Source: Pterois miles
Lineage: Eukaryota; Chordata; Actinopteri; Perciformes; Scorpaenidae
DNA length: 64,000 nt
NCBI GenBank assembly: GCA_947000775.1
Contig: CAMQGK010000110.1
Coordinates: 23,161,501-23,225,500, forward strand
Direction: 5' to 3'
Position numbers and translations under genes: made by a program. The notes under the pieces were generated by a model. The model had not been told where the DNA came from. It did not search any database and was given only the letters and a program-made list of their open reading frames with translations. Shown here one piece after another: positions 1 to 10,200 of this stretch (position 1 is its first letter; each line of letters starts with the position of its first letter).

Positions 1-918
1 ACTTCTGAGAAAAGTAGTTTTAGCTGCTAAACGGTGTACTGTTTATCTGCTAGTCACTAACCCTGTCTATGTGCTGTCTGGTGCTGCATGAGCAGGTAGC
101 AGTGGACTTTTCAGAAGCTTTTAATAGCTGCCTGCTGAAGCTGGAAATCAGGTTGTTGAGAGTGCTGAGAAAGTAAACTAAAAGACTAATGGCCATAGAT
201 CTAAAACAGTGAACTGAAAGATACTAAAACGCTTTGTAGAGTCGAGTGGATGATAATTCTCTGTGCGCTCATCAGCACAGGTGACCCTTTTGAAATTACT
301 CATCATTGTTTGATCCATTGTCAAAAACATCCATTAGTGCAGTTTTAAACAGACTAGATGGATGGATGATGGAATAAAATATTCATATTCTGGGTTCAAC
401 TATACATCCATTTTCTGGGTGGACATACATAGCATTAAAACATTGTGCTGTCCTTGGCATCTGAATGAATTCAACATGTACTGGCATGAATTAGATAAAA
501 GAAGGGGGGGTGTGGACAGAATAGTTAAGAGAAACAAAGAGACATTTCAAGACAATGGACAAGCGTGTGACAACACAACAGGCATGACGAGGGTATGGCA
601 CTACCACTCATTAATGTGTTTAGTGAGTCTCAACATATGTCCATCAGGATTTGACACAAAGTAGAACTACGGATATTTTAGTACGTTTATCTGATCTACA
701 CGAAAGACAAAGAAAATGGATGTTTGTCCCGCTCATGCAACTCAAATGAAATTGGAAAAACATCATCAAAAAACAATCTCTGCACAAATGTATATCACAA
801 AAAACACATATTCACTTGTGTGTGTGTGTGTCTTCATTGCATTGTGGGGACCAAAGGCTACACAGTGAGAATACAGGGACTCACCTCCCATGTGGGGACG
901 CAAGCTTGTATATAGCGG
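1..918. other. Upstream intergenic DNA, no gene seen
   Basis: I see no splice-bounded coding exon here. The short open frames at 362-664 and 724-915 have no recognisable domain. The first 340 bases resemble dispersed fish repeat sequence from memory, but no second copy in the window proves it. A short TG run lies near 818-830. Confidence 0.5.
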
Positions 919-1346
919 TTAAAGGTATAGTGTGATTGGCGGCATCTAGTGGTGTAGTTGTAGATTTCAACCAGTTGAGTACCCCTCTCTTCACTCCTCC
1001 CTTTCCATGACTGCAGCAACATGAGGCGCTGAGTGGAAATCCGTGGTAATGGTGTTCGCCCCACTCAGAGGCCATCCTTAACATAATAACACTAATTTAG
1101 GAGCAATGGTGATACCATGGTTTTGTACTCTTCAACTTATGTAAGCACAGTTACACAAGCATGGCGGAAAAGGCTCTTGCTAGAACCAACGTTTGGTTTG
1201 CCTGTTCTAGTGTAGAAACATGGTGGACTCCACGAAAAGACCCACTCCCTACGTAGATATGAAGGGCTCATTCGAAGGTAACGAAAACAAAATGATTCAG
1301 TTTCAGGTGACTGTACACTAACGAAAACATAGTTATGAATATGGCG
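919..1346 (+). repeat. Dispersed fish repeat, left part, split by a later insertion
   Basis: This segment begins TTAAAGGTATAGTGTGATTG and runs through a CATGGCGG-containing core. It matches, from memory, a short interspersed element common in percomorph genomes. It stops abruptly at 1346, where a long inverted-repeat element begins. What looks like its missing end (TTTCTGCCATTAGATCCCCT and a TTTAAAG end) appears at about 3469-3521. The split and its junctions are seen in the sequence. The element identity is memory-based. Confidence 0.6.
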
Positions 1347-2619
1347 ACACTTTATGTTAAGGGTACATTAATTATCATGAACTCATGCGTGACTTAATGC
1401 ATGAAAATGCATTTATTAATTAATGTAGTACATAATAAACTATCAAAAATGTAAGAATTAAACATGCATGAACTTAATGCAAGAACAAGGCTTTAATTAA
1501 TGCAGCAACTAAGGTATCTCAATTATTCTGAGTTATAAGTGACGTCCAAGTCTTCTTCATAGAGAAGTCTGAAGTTTAAGTGACTGACAGTCACAGCATT
1601 AAACATTAACTAAACATTACTTTTTTATGACTTCATTACATCTGTGGGCCTTCAAATAAAATGGTGACCTGGTCCCTCTTTAACCAGGTAACATAATTAA
1701 TGAGTGTATTCACCATTTGTTGCTCATGAATCAATCTTTGTGACCCCTCTAACAGAAGATTTACATGAAATGTTTTAGAGCCTGTTTTATTTTATTTTTA
1801 AATAAATGTTGCTTGAGGAGCAAATAGGTTGCTCCACCCTATCCACTGATTTGAAACAGGTGTAACCGGTATCTGCAAGATACCATCGGGAAGTAGTTCT
1901 CATCCAAAAGCAAATGCAACAAAGATGTTAAAGAGACAAATGTAGGCCTAAAGACAGACCTTTTAGAGACAATCATTTTATTTGTTTTTATTTCGCATGG
2001 AAACACCTGTTTTTGTCATGAACGTCTTTGACCTTATGGGTGTTCTGGGCAAGCCACAACAAAATAGGAAGAAGCTCGACAAATGTGAGTAACTGCATGT
2101 TGAAACTTGACACCGTGTAGTGACAAAGCAGTGTCATGGCAGTATGATTAGCTTGTGTCTTTTCCCAGAAAATGTTATTGCTTCCTTATGTGACATAGTA
2201 CATGTACACTTTACTCTGCTGGCTTTGAATTATCATTTAAAGTTTGCAATTATTATTAAATAGTTTGTCAGCTTTGAGCTAATACATGATACATACAACT
2301 TCTCTGTCCTAGCGAGCACTGATAATTGGAATGGAATCCAAACTTATGATCTAATTTGCTCAATATTTGCATAAATACTAAACTAAATACACAGAAGGGA
2401 TGACCTTATTTGAGGGTTCAAAATAACACATAATACACCACCATTAATCATGTGCTTTTTATCAGTGGGCTATTAAAAAGGATCTGGGTTACCACTTCAT
2501 TTGAAGTCATGAAAAAAAGTGTTTAGTTAGTCACGATTACATTTAATTTAGCATTAAACATGCGCACGGCTGTGACTGGTCAGTACCTTTAACTGCAGAC
2601 TTACCAAGGAAGTGTAGAG

Positions 2620-3126
2620 GACAAAACCTGCCAAAATAAAAAAGAAATAAATGAATGAAATGATTAAATAATAAATTACTTGATAAATAAATAATGCCAT
2701 ATGCCATTAAATGTAGCAAAATTATATTAATCATTATAATCTAATCTCTACTTTTTAAATAATTAAAATATATATGTAGCCAATTAATTAATTGATGAAA
2801 TGTGACATAACTCGATATTTCTTTTTAAATTTACTTCTGTATTTATTTATTGTTGCATTCTCTTCTGTTTAATTTTCCCTTGTGGAGGTGGCAGTGAAGA
2901 CTAAATGCATTAATACATAAATAAATACATACATTTAAAACTAAATGCAGAATTAAATGAATAAATAAACATAAATGCAAAAATAAATAAAATAAAAAAT
3001 AATAAAATAAATACATAAACAAAAGGGAAAATTAAACAGAAGAGTCAATAAATAAGGAAATTAATACAAAAAATAAACAAAGAAGTGAATTAAAACAGAA
3101 ATACAAATTTATGTCACATTTCATTG

Positions 3127-3175
<49 letters not shown>

Positions 3176-3211
3176 ATGATTATTTCACTTGCTTTTTATT
3201 TTGGCAGGTCC
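2620..3211. mobile_element. Palindromic MITE-like element nested in the larger transposon
   Basis: The outer arms ACCTGCCAAAATAAA (from about 2626) and TTTATTTTGGCAGGT (to about 3209) are reverse complements. A second pair of arms, about 2785-2885 and 3020-3130, is also complementary, sharing GATGAAATGTGACATAA and TCTGTTTAATTTTCCCTT. The whole unit is very AT-rich, contains ATAAATAA runs and could fold into a long hairpin. No coding capacity is seen. Confidence 0.7.
3129..3173. repeat. (ATT)n microsatellite
   Basis: About 15 uninterrupted TTA/ATT units lie just inside the right arm of the palindromic element. This is a likely length-variable site. Confidence 0.95.
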
Positions 3212-3461
3212 CATCCTCAATAATGAAGAAGACATGGACATCATTGATACCTCATTAATACCTCAGAAATCATGATGATTGAGATACCTTAGTTGTTGCA
3301 TTAATTAACATATTGTTCTTGCATAAACTAATATATGACATTCTCTTAATTCTTGTACATTCCTGATGGTTCATGAAGTACGACATGAATTAATTAATGT
3401 TTTTTCATGCATCAAGTCACGCCTGAATCATGATAATTTATGTACTCTTACTATAAAGTGT

Positions 3462-3521
3462 TATCATGAAAATTTCTGCCATTAGATCCCCTGAAATGTT
3501 AAACATTCCCTGTTCCTTTAA
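3462..3521 (+). repeat. Right part of the split fish repeat
   Basis: This short stretch carries TTTCTGCCATTAGATCCCCT and a TTTAAAG end. It fits as the continuation of the repeat interrupted at 1346. The two parts lie exactly outside the ends of the inverted-repeat element. Confidence 0.5.
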
Positions 3522-5673
3522 AGCTTGTTTCTTGGTAATAGTTCTGATCTGACTTACAGTGGTTATTGTAAATCTCCAAGTGACAAAAACCAAGCTTGTG
3601 AGTGTATGTCTGGAAAATCTGATCATCCAGCTTTGCTTCAATTTGTGTATATTCAGCAAATGTTTTAACACACATTGTATTTCATACAGGGTCGCATAAA
3701 TCACTTCAGTTTTGTTATTATAGTGGAACTGTTTTCTTGGACACACTCAAAACATTATTTCCCACCATCCAATTCCTCTTAGATAAAAAAGGGAAATAAA
3801 AAAAATCCCAAACTGTCTGTGCCACTCTGGAAATATTGGGCAAGTTGGCATTTTTAGCCATTTCCACTTCTTATCTCTCTGTCCATCTTCTCTGTTCCTC
3901 TTCTAGCTGCCTCATGACGGCACAAACCTCCGTCTGAAAGCCCCTCTGTCTCTCTGAGTGACAGCAGTGAGCTTATTAATGTGTGTGTAGCATATGTGAG
4001 CCCTCGCCCGTGTGGGTGTGTTTGTGTGGCTCTGTACTTTGGTGCTAGATGGTGCGTGTGCTGTATGTGTGTTTATGTGTACGGACAGCAGACTTTGAGC
4101 AGAACTGGACAGCCCGTCTGTTGGTGATAGGACAGTTACTCCCCTGACAGTCCCTGATGGGGGAGGTGCTGATAGAAAAAGCTGTCTGAGTGACCTTGAT
4201 CCAAACGAAGAACCTGATGAAAAATAACTTCTTGGAATTGTGACACAATTGCTTGTCTGTGTGATTCACCGGCATATGTGGACCAAATGCTGAGCTGCTT
4301 ATTAGTCATAGCATCCTGCAAGTCCGGTTCTCTGGCACGTATTTATCATATTTCGTAAAGTGAACAACTGATGTCAATTGATTGCAAAACTACAAGGCTG
4401 TGATGATGTGTCATATCCAAAGTATAGATGTTTGTTTCCTTAAGAAAGGCACCATTAAATCTTTCAAGTGAGAGAGGCATGCTTTGCGTCAAAGCTACTG
4501 ATGCAATGTGCATGTTGCTACTTGACACGTGCGTATCTGCACTGTCTGGGACTGGTTGGTTTCATTGGAAAATACATCCAGATCTAACGCAGAGTGCATG
4601 TAGGTCTGTGTATCCATGTTTGCACACATGTGCCTATTTCTCATTTATTTATTTATTTATTTATTTTGCAGCAAAAGACTGTTTAATACCTGTGTCACCC
4701 CGGGCACAGCGCAATTAAAATCCAATACTCTCCAGGAGTCTATAACATGCTGGGTTTACTGACAGTGAACTGAGCTCAAATGGCCAACAGAGAAGGGGCG
4801 AGGGGTTTTTATTTGAAGAGCACAGCAACAAAATGATGGAAAATATGATCACAGAGGTTGCACTGACAGCAGCTACTGCGAAACTTGCTGTCAGTTCAGC
4901 TTCACAGTTATTCAAAATGGTATACACACCAGTGGAAGTTCCTCAGTGGGGAATTATGACGGTATTTATCAGAGGCAATGAAACATAGATGGTGTGATAA
5001 GATGACACTAAAATAGGCCAACTGACAATGGAGCTGTAAAGAGAGCATATGCAGAGGTGAGGTCTAAGGGCCACATGATATGATTCGGGTGTAGTTGAGA
5101 TAATTTTAGTTATGTGACATTATTGTAAAATATGCCCATATCAGCAGATGATTACTTCACTTCATTTACAGTATAACTCTGTGGTAAAAAGTTCTGGACC
5201 TAAATATACTTATGCACGTCAGCAATCCTAGCTCAACATAGATTACGTGACTATGATCAGCCACGGATGACAAAAACAAGTTCTCATCCTGTAAACTCCC
5301 TTGCTTCCTCTAAAATGAAGCCATTTATTCTCTACACGCCTATTTAATGGCCTGATACCAGTTGAACTGAATGCAGCATGATGTAGTTTTTGCTTTCTTC
5401 TCGCTTTAATGCTAACTTTGACTTTTAGACCCGACATCCTCCTGTGTTTGCAGGGTTAATTGCTCTCATGGAACTGACCATCTGATGAACTTTGGACAAA
5501 CTAATAGCAACAAATCAGAGTAAATGGACCAAAGTAAAAATTTCTTTTTTTTTATTGGGCTAGATAGTGAGCCATGTCACCATTCTCTAATAATGGATAT
5601 AAGCTCTTGAACCACTTGTGGTTTAGAGTAACGAAGATCACAGAGCAGGCAGGCTTTTACAATCCAACACTTT
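3522..5673. other. Intergenic DNA, no gene seen
   Basis: There is no recognisable exon or RNA gene. The only simple repeat of note is an (ATTT)n run at 4642-4666. The small open frames on both strands overlap one another and have no domain signal. Confidence 0.5.
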
Positions 5674-5986
5674 AAGAAGAAGAAGAAGAAGATCTGGCTT
5701 TATTAGTCCCAAGTGGGTATTTCCTTGTTTTATGGTATGCAGACCTGACACACATCATGATTAATGGAGAGATGTCAGAGTGAGGGGGCTGCTCCTAAAA
5801 AGCCCCCCGAGGAGGGGGGGGTTTGGTGCTTTGCTGGGGGGCACGGCGGGGGCGAAGAGGAGGCAATCTGGCAACCTCTCCAGCTACCAGTTCACACTCA
5901 GTTTTTTGGTCCATGTGGGGATTTAAACGGGTGCCCCCCGGGTTCCCAAGCCAACCCCCAAAAGACGGAGCTACCCCCCCCCCCCA
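5674..5986 (-). mobile_element. tRNA-derived fish SINE, reverse orientation, degraded
   Basis: Read on the minus strand, this has a tRNA-like head, a middle with CTCCAGAGAGG/GGTGCC-type motifs, and a tail ending ...ACTAATAAAG...(CTT)n, seen here as (AAG)n at 5674-5691. It aligns by eye with the better copies at 9349 and 32804. Long G and C runs around 5812-5860 and 5974-5985 show decay. Open frames here are SINE artefacts, not genes. Confidence 0.8.
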
Positions 5987-6342
5987 CACAGTGCTTGTGA
6001 TCGCTTTAATCTCTCAGCATGGAAGCATAGTGGCAATCGTCTTGGTTCAAACCCCGTTACAACATTCAGTGAACGTCGATCATTTAAACAATGCCTCCAT
6101 ATATGGTGCAGTGAATAGCAGTAAAGGAATCCATACGCATGGTGATTTGCATATCAAAGGAGTGCATGTGTCGGTGACTTTAGGTTAAAACTTTTTTAAG
6201 AAGCCTAAGTTAGTATTTTGAGTGATTCCCAAAGTGGGTTCCAAGGATCTTCAGGAAATCCCGCCCTAAAATTAAGACTATTGTGTGGACCATAAATACA
6301 ACCCTTAACTTAGTGCAACTGCACTATTGTTACTGAGGAACA

Positions 6343-6578
6343 ATAGAGCTGCAACAATTAATCAGTTACTTGATAGCTATTAAACGAACCACCAATTAAT
6401 TTGATAATGGATGAAATGGTTTGAGTCATTAAAAAAATTCCAATTGCAGCTTCTGAAAAGGATTTTTTTGGTTTCCTCTATGATGGTAAGTTACAACTAA
6501 GTAAATAAGTCAACAACTAATCAATTCATCAAGGAAATAGCTGACAGTAATTGAAAGTATTTGTTAGTTGCAGCCCTA
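6343..6578. mobile_element. Dispersed DNA-transposon-like repeat (GCTGCAAC ends)
   Basis: It opens with AGAGCTGCAACAATTAATCAG and closes with TTAGTTGCAGCCCTA, giving short terminal inverted repeats. It resembles the very common fish repeat built from ATTAATCGATTA-type blocks. A partial relative may lie at about 12890-13000. No coding sequence is present. Confidence 0.7.
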
Positions 6579-6827
6579 AACTGGTCACAAATGCTGTTTT
6601 AATAATTTCTATATTATACAAAGCAGGCAGCTCTGTGAGCAGTAGCATCATATTCCTCACCTGAACCTGCGCCTCTACGCTATTTAGGTGCCAGTGACAG
6701 CAAGTGCAGCTAACAGGGTCACTTCTAAACGCCGCCCTGACGGAGGAGGCAACGGTTTGGAGGACGGGGAACTTCAGAGAGGGCTGCTGCACTTCACTGC
6801 CTCCTCACTGTATGTCATCACAGGGTG

Positions 6828-6835
6828 TATAAATA
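6828..6835 (+). promoter_or_regulatory. Candidate TATA box for mme
   Basis: TATAAATA lies about 350 bases upstream of the proposed first coding ATG. The downstream stretch is GC-richer than its surroundings (for example GCGCCGCGC near 6876) and ends at a good splice donor at 7225. That is the layout expected of a promoter plus a 5' leader exon. The transcription start, about 30 bases further on, is inferred and no other core element was recognised. Confidence 0.35.
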
Positions 6836-7164
6836 TGGGATCTCCCCCCTTGTGGATCACACACTTGACCAACTGCGCCGCGCAAGAGTCCGATGGGTCA
6901 TTTTGTATTTAGCGATCCTCTGTGGGTGGGTAGGCTGGATGTGGTACAGTAGCATATAGTAGGTAGTTGTAGTGCGTGAGTGCGTGTGTGCGCGTGTGCT
7001 TTTTTGTGTGAATGTGCGCTCCTGGAAAATAAAGCCAAAGAAAGAGAGAAGAAGATTAAGGAGAAGGAGACAGAGGCGGGATCGGTTTGCGCCTTGTTGA
7101 GATCCAGGCTGAAGCAAGTGTGGAACAGATCGATCAGCACTTCGCGCCCCCTATAGTGGATTTG

Positions 7165-7182
7165 ATGGATCAGTGGATGTGA
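7165..7182 (+). promoter_or_regulatory. Upstream ORF overlapping the proposed mme start
   Basis: ATG at 7165 opens a five-codon frame (M-D-Q-W-M) that ends at TGA 7180-7182. The last base of that stop is the first base of the candidate mme ATG at 7182, giving TGATG. If the leader is transcribed, ribosomes starting at 7165 would stop exactly on the main start. This could lower initiation there or favour a downstream Met in exon 2. Confidence 0.5.
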
Positions 7183-7224
7183 TGCCCATATATATCATCG
7201 ACCGAAAATTTCCCGACACATCTG
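7182..7224 (+). CDS. mme: mme exon 1 (proposed start)
   Basis: It encodes residues 1-14 (MPIYIIDRKFPDTS) plus one base. The donor G|GTAAGT is strong, and the leftover base joins the GT at the start of exon 2 to make Gly in frame. The ATG at 7182 has a purine at -3. The alternative start is Met28 in exon 2 (13166-13168, A at -3), which aligns better with the human N-terminal tail and would give 742 residues. The peptide itself is not recognisable, so this exon is the weakest part of the model. Confidence 0.5.
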
Positions 7225-10200
7225 GTAAGTCGCTCACCCACCTTCGTGTAACGCGGTGCTATCTGTGTGAGTCTCTGTCTGTGTGTGTGTGCGCGCGCGT
7301 CAGTGCGTTATTTTTTTTGCGTGTGCGCGCGTGCCGGCTGGGTGACACGCGGGGCAGCGTGCACCAGTTGATCATGCCACCCCCCCTTAGGAATTCCCGA
7401 CGTGCAACAGGAGATGTGGATCTGGCACGCATGAAGCTGCGTCTCTTGCCCACCGTGAGTGCGCTGCAGATGAATATTTTTATCACCAGAGTTTTGCATT
7501 TGGTTCGATCATAACAGACTTTAATCTACTGTCATAGCCAACAACTTAGCCTGTGGTTTTGGTTCACATTATACTAGCTGCAAGGACACTGGTGATGTTT
7601 TAAGTTTGGTGTTATAGCCCTTTAAAAGTTATTCTTTCCTTTTCCACTCATACTGCTATCAGAAAACCCATTAGGAAAGCAATTTAAAAGGTGGACTTCA
7701 TTTCAGCTGGCTCACAGCACCTTTGAGCATCAAGTCACCTACTCCAACAAAAAAAAAGAAATTTAAGTGTTTTAGTCTCCAGTGTGCAGCTACAGGCCCA
7801 TGCGATGCTGAACATCACGTCCCAGAGAAGGTGTTATTTTAAGTTAAACTAGGCCACATTCCTTCTCTTATTCAAACTCAATTAGCTACATGACATGTTC
7901 ATGGCTCTGTAAAAAAATGTAGGGTTGTAAAAAAAGTGACTTTGTGCAAGTAGTCTTGTGTTTACTTGTGTGTGTGTGTGTGTAAAGAGGCATGGGTGTG
8001 TTGAGGCATCTCAGTGAATGATGGGTTTAATTTTGAAGGGGTTTGCAAGGTCTCGCAAGACACAGGGACTGTTTATGTTTCAGATATATCATGACAGACA
8101 GACAAGAAAAAAAATAAAGAGAGAGTTTTGGCATGATACCTTTCAAAACACACTCGGGACAAATCATCAGAGCGATATCAGGAAAAGTAAAACTGGTGAC
8201 TGGTGTCTTACAATGGGAATAGTCACACCAGCAGCAGATAACCATACAAATAACTCACACCGTTAGGCTGTCTTTGACTCTCAGAGCCAACATCTGTAAA
8301 GGCATCAGTGCCGCTCACTATACGCTAACAGGTTCCCTAATCCAGGGCTTCTCAGACTTTATGGGTCAGGAACCCCTTGCATTGGAAAAAAAAATGCTAA
8401 TACTAATTAAGCATAATGCTTACCGTACACTCTTAGATACCATTGAAACTATAAGTATTAACCGAAATACTTGAAACTTGACTTGGTCTTACAAAAAAAT
8501 CACTTGTGAGCATCTCTGTTTTTTAGTTCATGAAAGTATACTTTGTACTTATCTTATCTTACTTAGAAAATGATTTATGCATTACATAAAGAGACTTGCT
8601 CCTTTTGCTATTTGATGTGATGATTTCTGATGAAAAAAAAAAAATGCCGCATGCCTCTACGGTGAACAGGTAACCAGAAACTGGATGAATTGGAGGAAAT
8701 TCATACCAAAACATACTTTTGCAAACTCTCACACACTTTAATGGGCTACTCGATCAAAAAGTATGCACAACTAAGCCAAGTATTTTTTTCCATAGACCAA
8801 TAAGGCAAGAATACTTAATTATACTCATGTTTAACCTCCTGACTACCAGGGAAAAAAAAAGTTGTCACATTATCATTATTTTTTTATCCCCATCTCTTTG
8901 TAGGGTAATTAGAACACTGAAAGCATTTTTTTAAGAAAAAAAAAAGTTTTTATTTTTAAGATATCATGTGTCCTCTGTAGTGGACATCAGAACACCATAC
9001 ATATGAATTGGAACCTTGACGGCAACTAGTCTGTCCTGGAGAAATTATCAAAGTTAACATAAGGAGGAGTTTAACATTCCACATATTTGTCCATAACTTT
9101 TGTGTTTTTTCTGTGTTGTGCTTTGACACTATCATGTGTCCACGGTGGACATCTGAACGCAATGAGTGAAACTGAACCTTGATGGCAAACAGTTAGTCCC
9201 AAACAAAATGCCAGGGTTTAACACTCACATAACTGTCCATCATCACTTTTGTTTTGTGTTGACTTGTGCTTATTTGGCGTGATACTTCAAAAAAAAATTC
9301 CCTTTCTTGGAAACACAAAGGAATACCTTGCACTTCTTTTCCTTTTCCGGGGCGGCAGTGCTCAGTCCGTAAGGACTTGGGTTAGGATGTGGGGGACCCG
9401 GGTTAAACACACATGGCCAAGACCAACTGGTTGCTGGAGAGGTGCCAGTTTACCTCTTGGGCACTGCCGAGGTGCCCCTGAGCAAGGCACCAAACCCCCA
9501 ACTGCTTGGCTTTTCCTTCTCCCTGGCACTCTGACATCTCTCCATTGAAATGTATATGTACTGTGTGAACAAAGAGTGTAAAACTGAATTTCCCCACTGA
9601 TGGACTAATAAAGGAATATCTTTCTTTCTTTCTTTCTAAAATGGGCTTGCCCTGGCGGGGCCATTTTGCAGGATGAAAAAGTTAAAGGTAACAAAGACCC
9701 ACCCCCTTACATTTGGTATCATTGAAAAGCCCCAGGTGTCCTCTGTAGAGAACAACAGGATTTAATGCATGAAATATTCAGGATGGGGTGCACGGTGGTG
9801 TAGTGGTTAGCGCTGTCGCCCCACAGAAAGAGGGTGGCAGGTTCGATTCCAGCTTGCGGCTGTTCTGTGGGGGGTTTGTATGTTCTCCTCGTGGAGGGGG
9901 GGGTTTTTCTCGGGAATCCCGCTTCCTCCCACCATCCAAAACAGGATGTTTTTAATGCAGTATTAATTCCTAGGGGGATGTGAGGTGAATGGTTGTTTCT
10001 ATATTTTTTCTCTTGTGCCCGGTGGTGGGCCTTCGGGAACCCCCCGGGGCTCCCCCCCCGGTATGCACTTGGATGAGAAATATTCAGGATTACAAATGTC
10101 CTCCACAGAGGACAAATTTGAACTGCTGGTAGTCAGGAGGATATCTTAATCAAAAGATTACTTAAGTAGACCTATAAGCTCAGTATACTTTTCTGTATAC

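Larger units (their letters stand above)
1347..3461. mobile_element. Non-autonomous DNA transposon with long terminal inverted repeats
   Basis: The left end (ACACTTTATGTTAAGGGTAC, 1347-1366) is mirrored by the right end, whose reverse complement begins ACACTTTATAGTAAGAGTAC. The similarity continues inward for about 210 bases on each side (1347-1565 and 3205-3461), including the shared block CAACTAAGGTATCTCAAT. No transposase-like frame is present, so it would need an enzyme in trans. Its interior carries a second palindromic element. The superfamily is not assigned. Confidence 0.75.
8831..10149. mobile_element. DNA transposon with TTAA borders, possibly piggyBac-like, nested in the hAT
   Basis: CCTCCTGACTACCAG (8835-8849) and CTGGTAGTCAGGAGG (10126-10140) are perfect 15-base inverted repeats. 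TTAA precedes the left repeat (8831-8834) and lies five bases past the right one (10146-10149). TTAA target sites are typical of piggyBac elements, so that assignment is an inference. No transposase is seen. The interior holds an imperfect tandem duplication (about 8961-9125 and 9128-9262) and two SINE insertions. Confidence 0.6.

Noticed and set aside
5764..6188. Overlapping open frames of 64-121 codons on both strands
   Set aside because: Most of this is a reverse-oriented SINE with long G and C runs, and no protein family is recognisable.
9785..10076. tRNA gene suggested by A- and B-box-like sequences
   Set aside because: The tRNA-like head is part of a longer SINE with target duplications, and no complete cloverleaf could be drawn. 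The same holds for 32804-33157 and 60412-60636.
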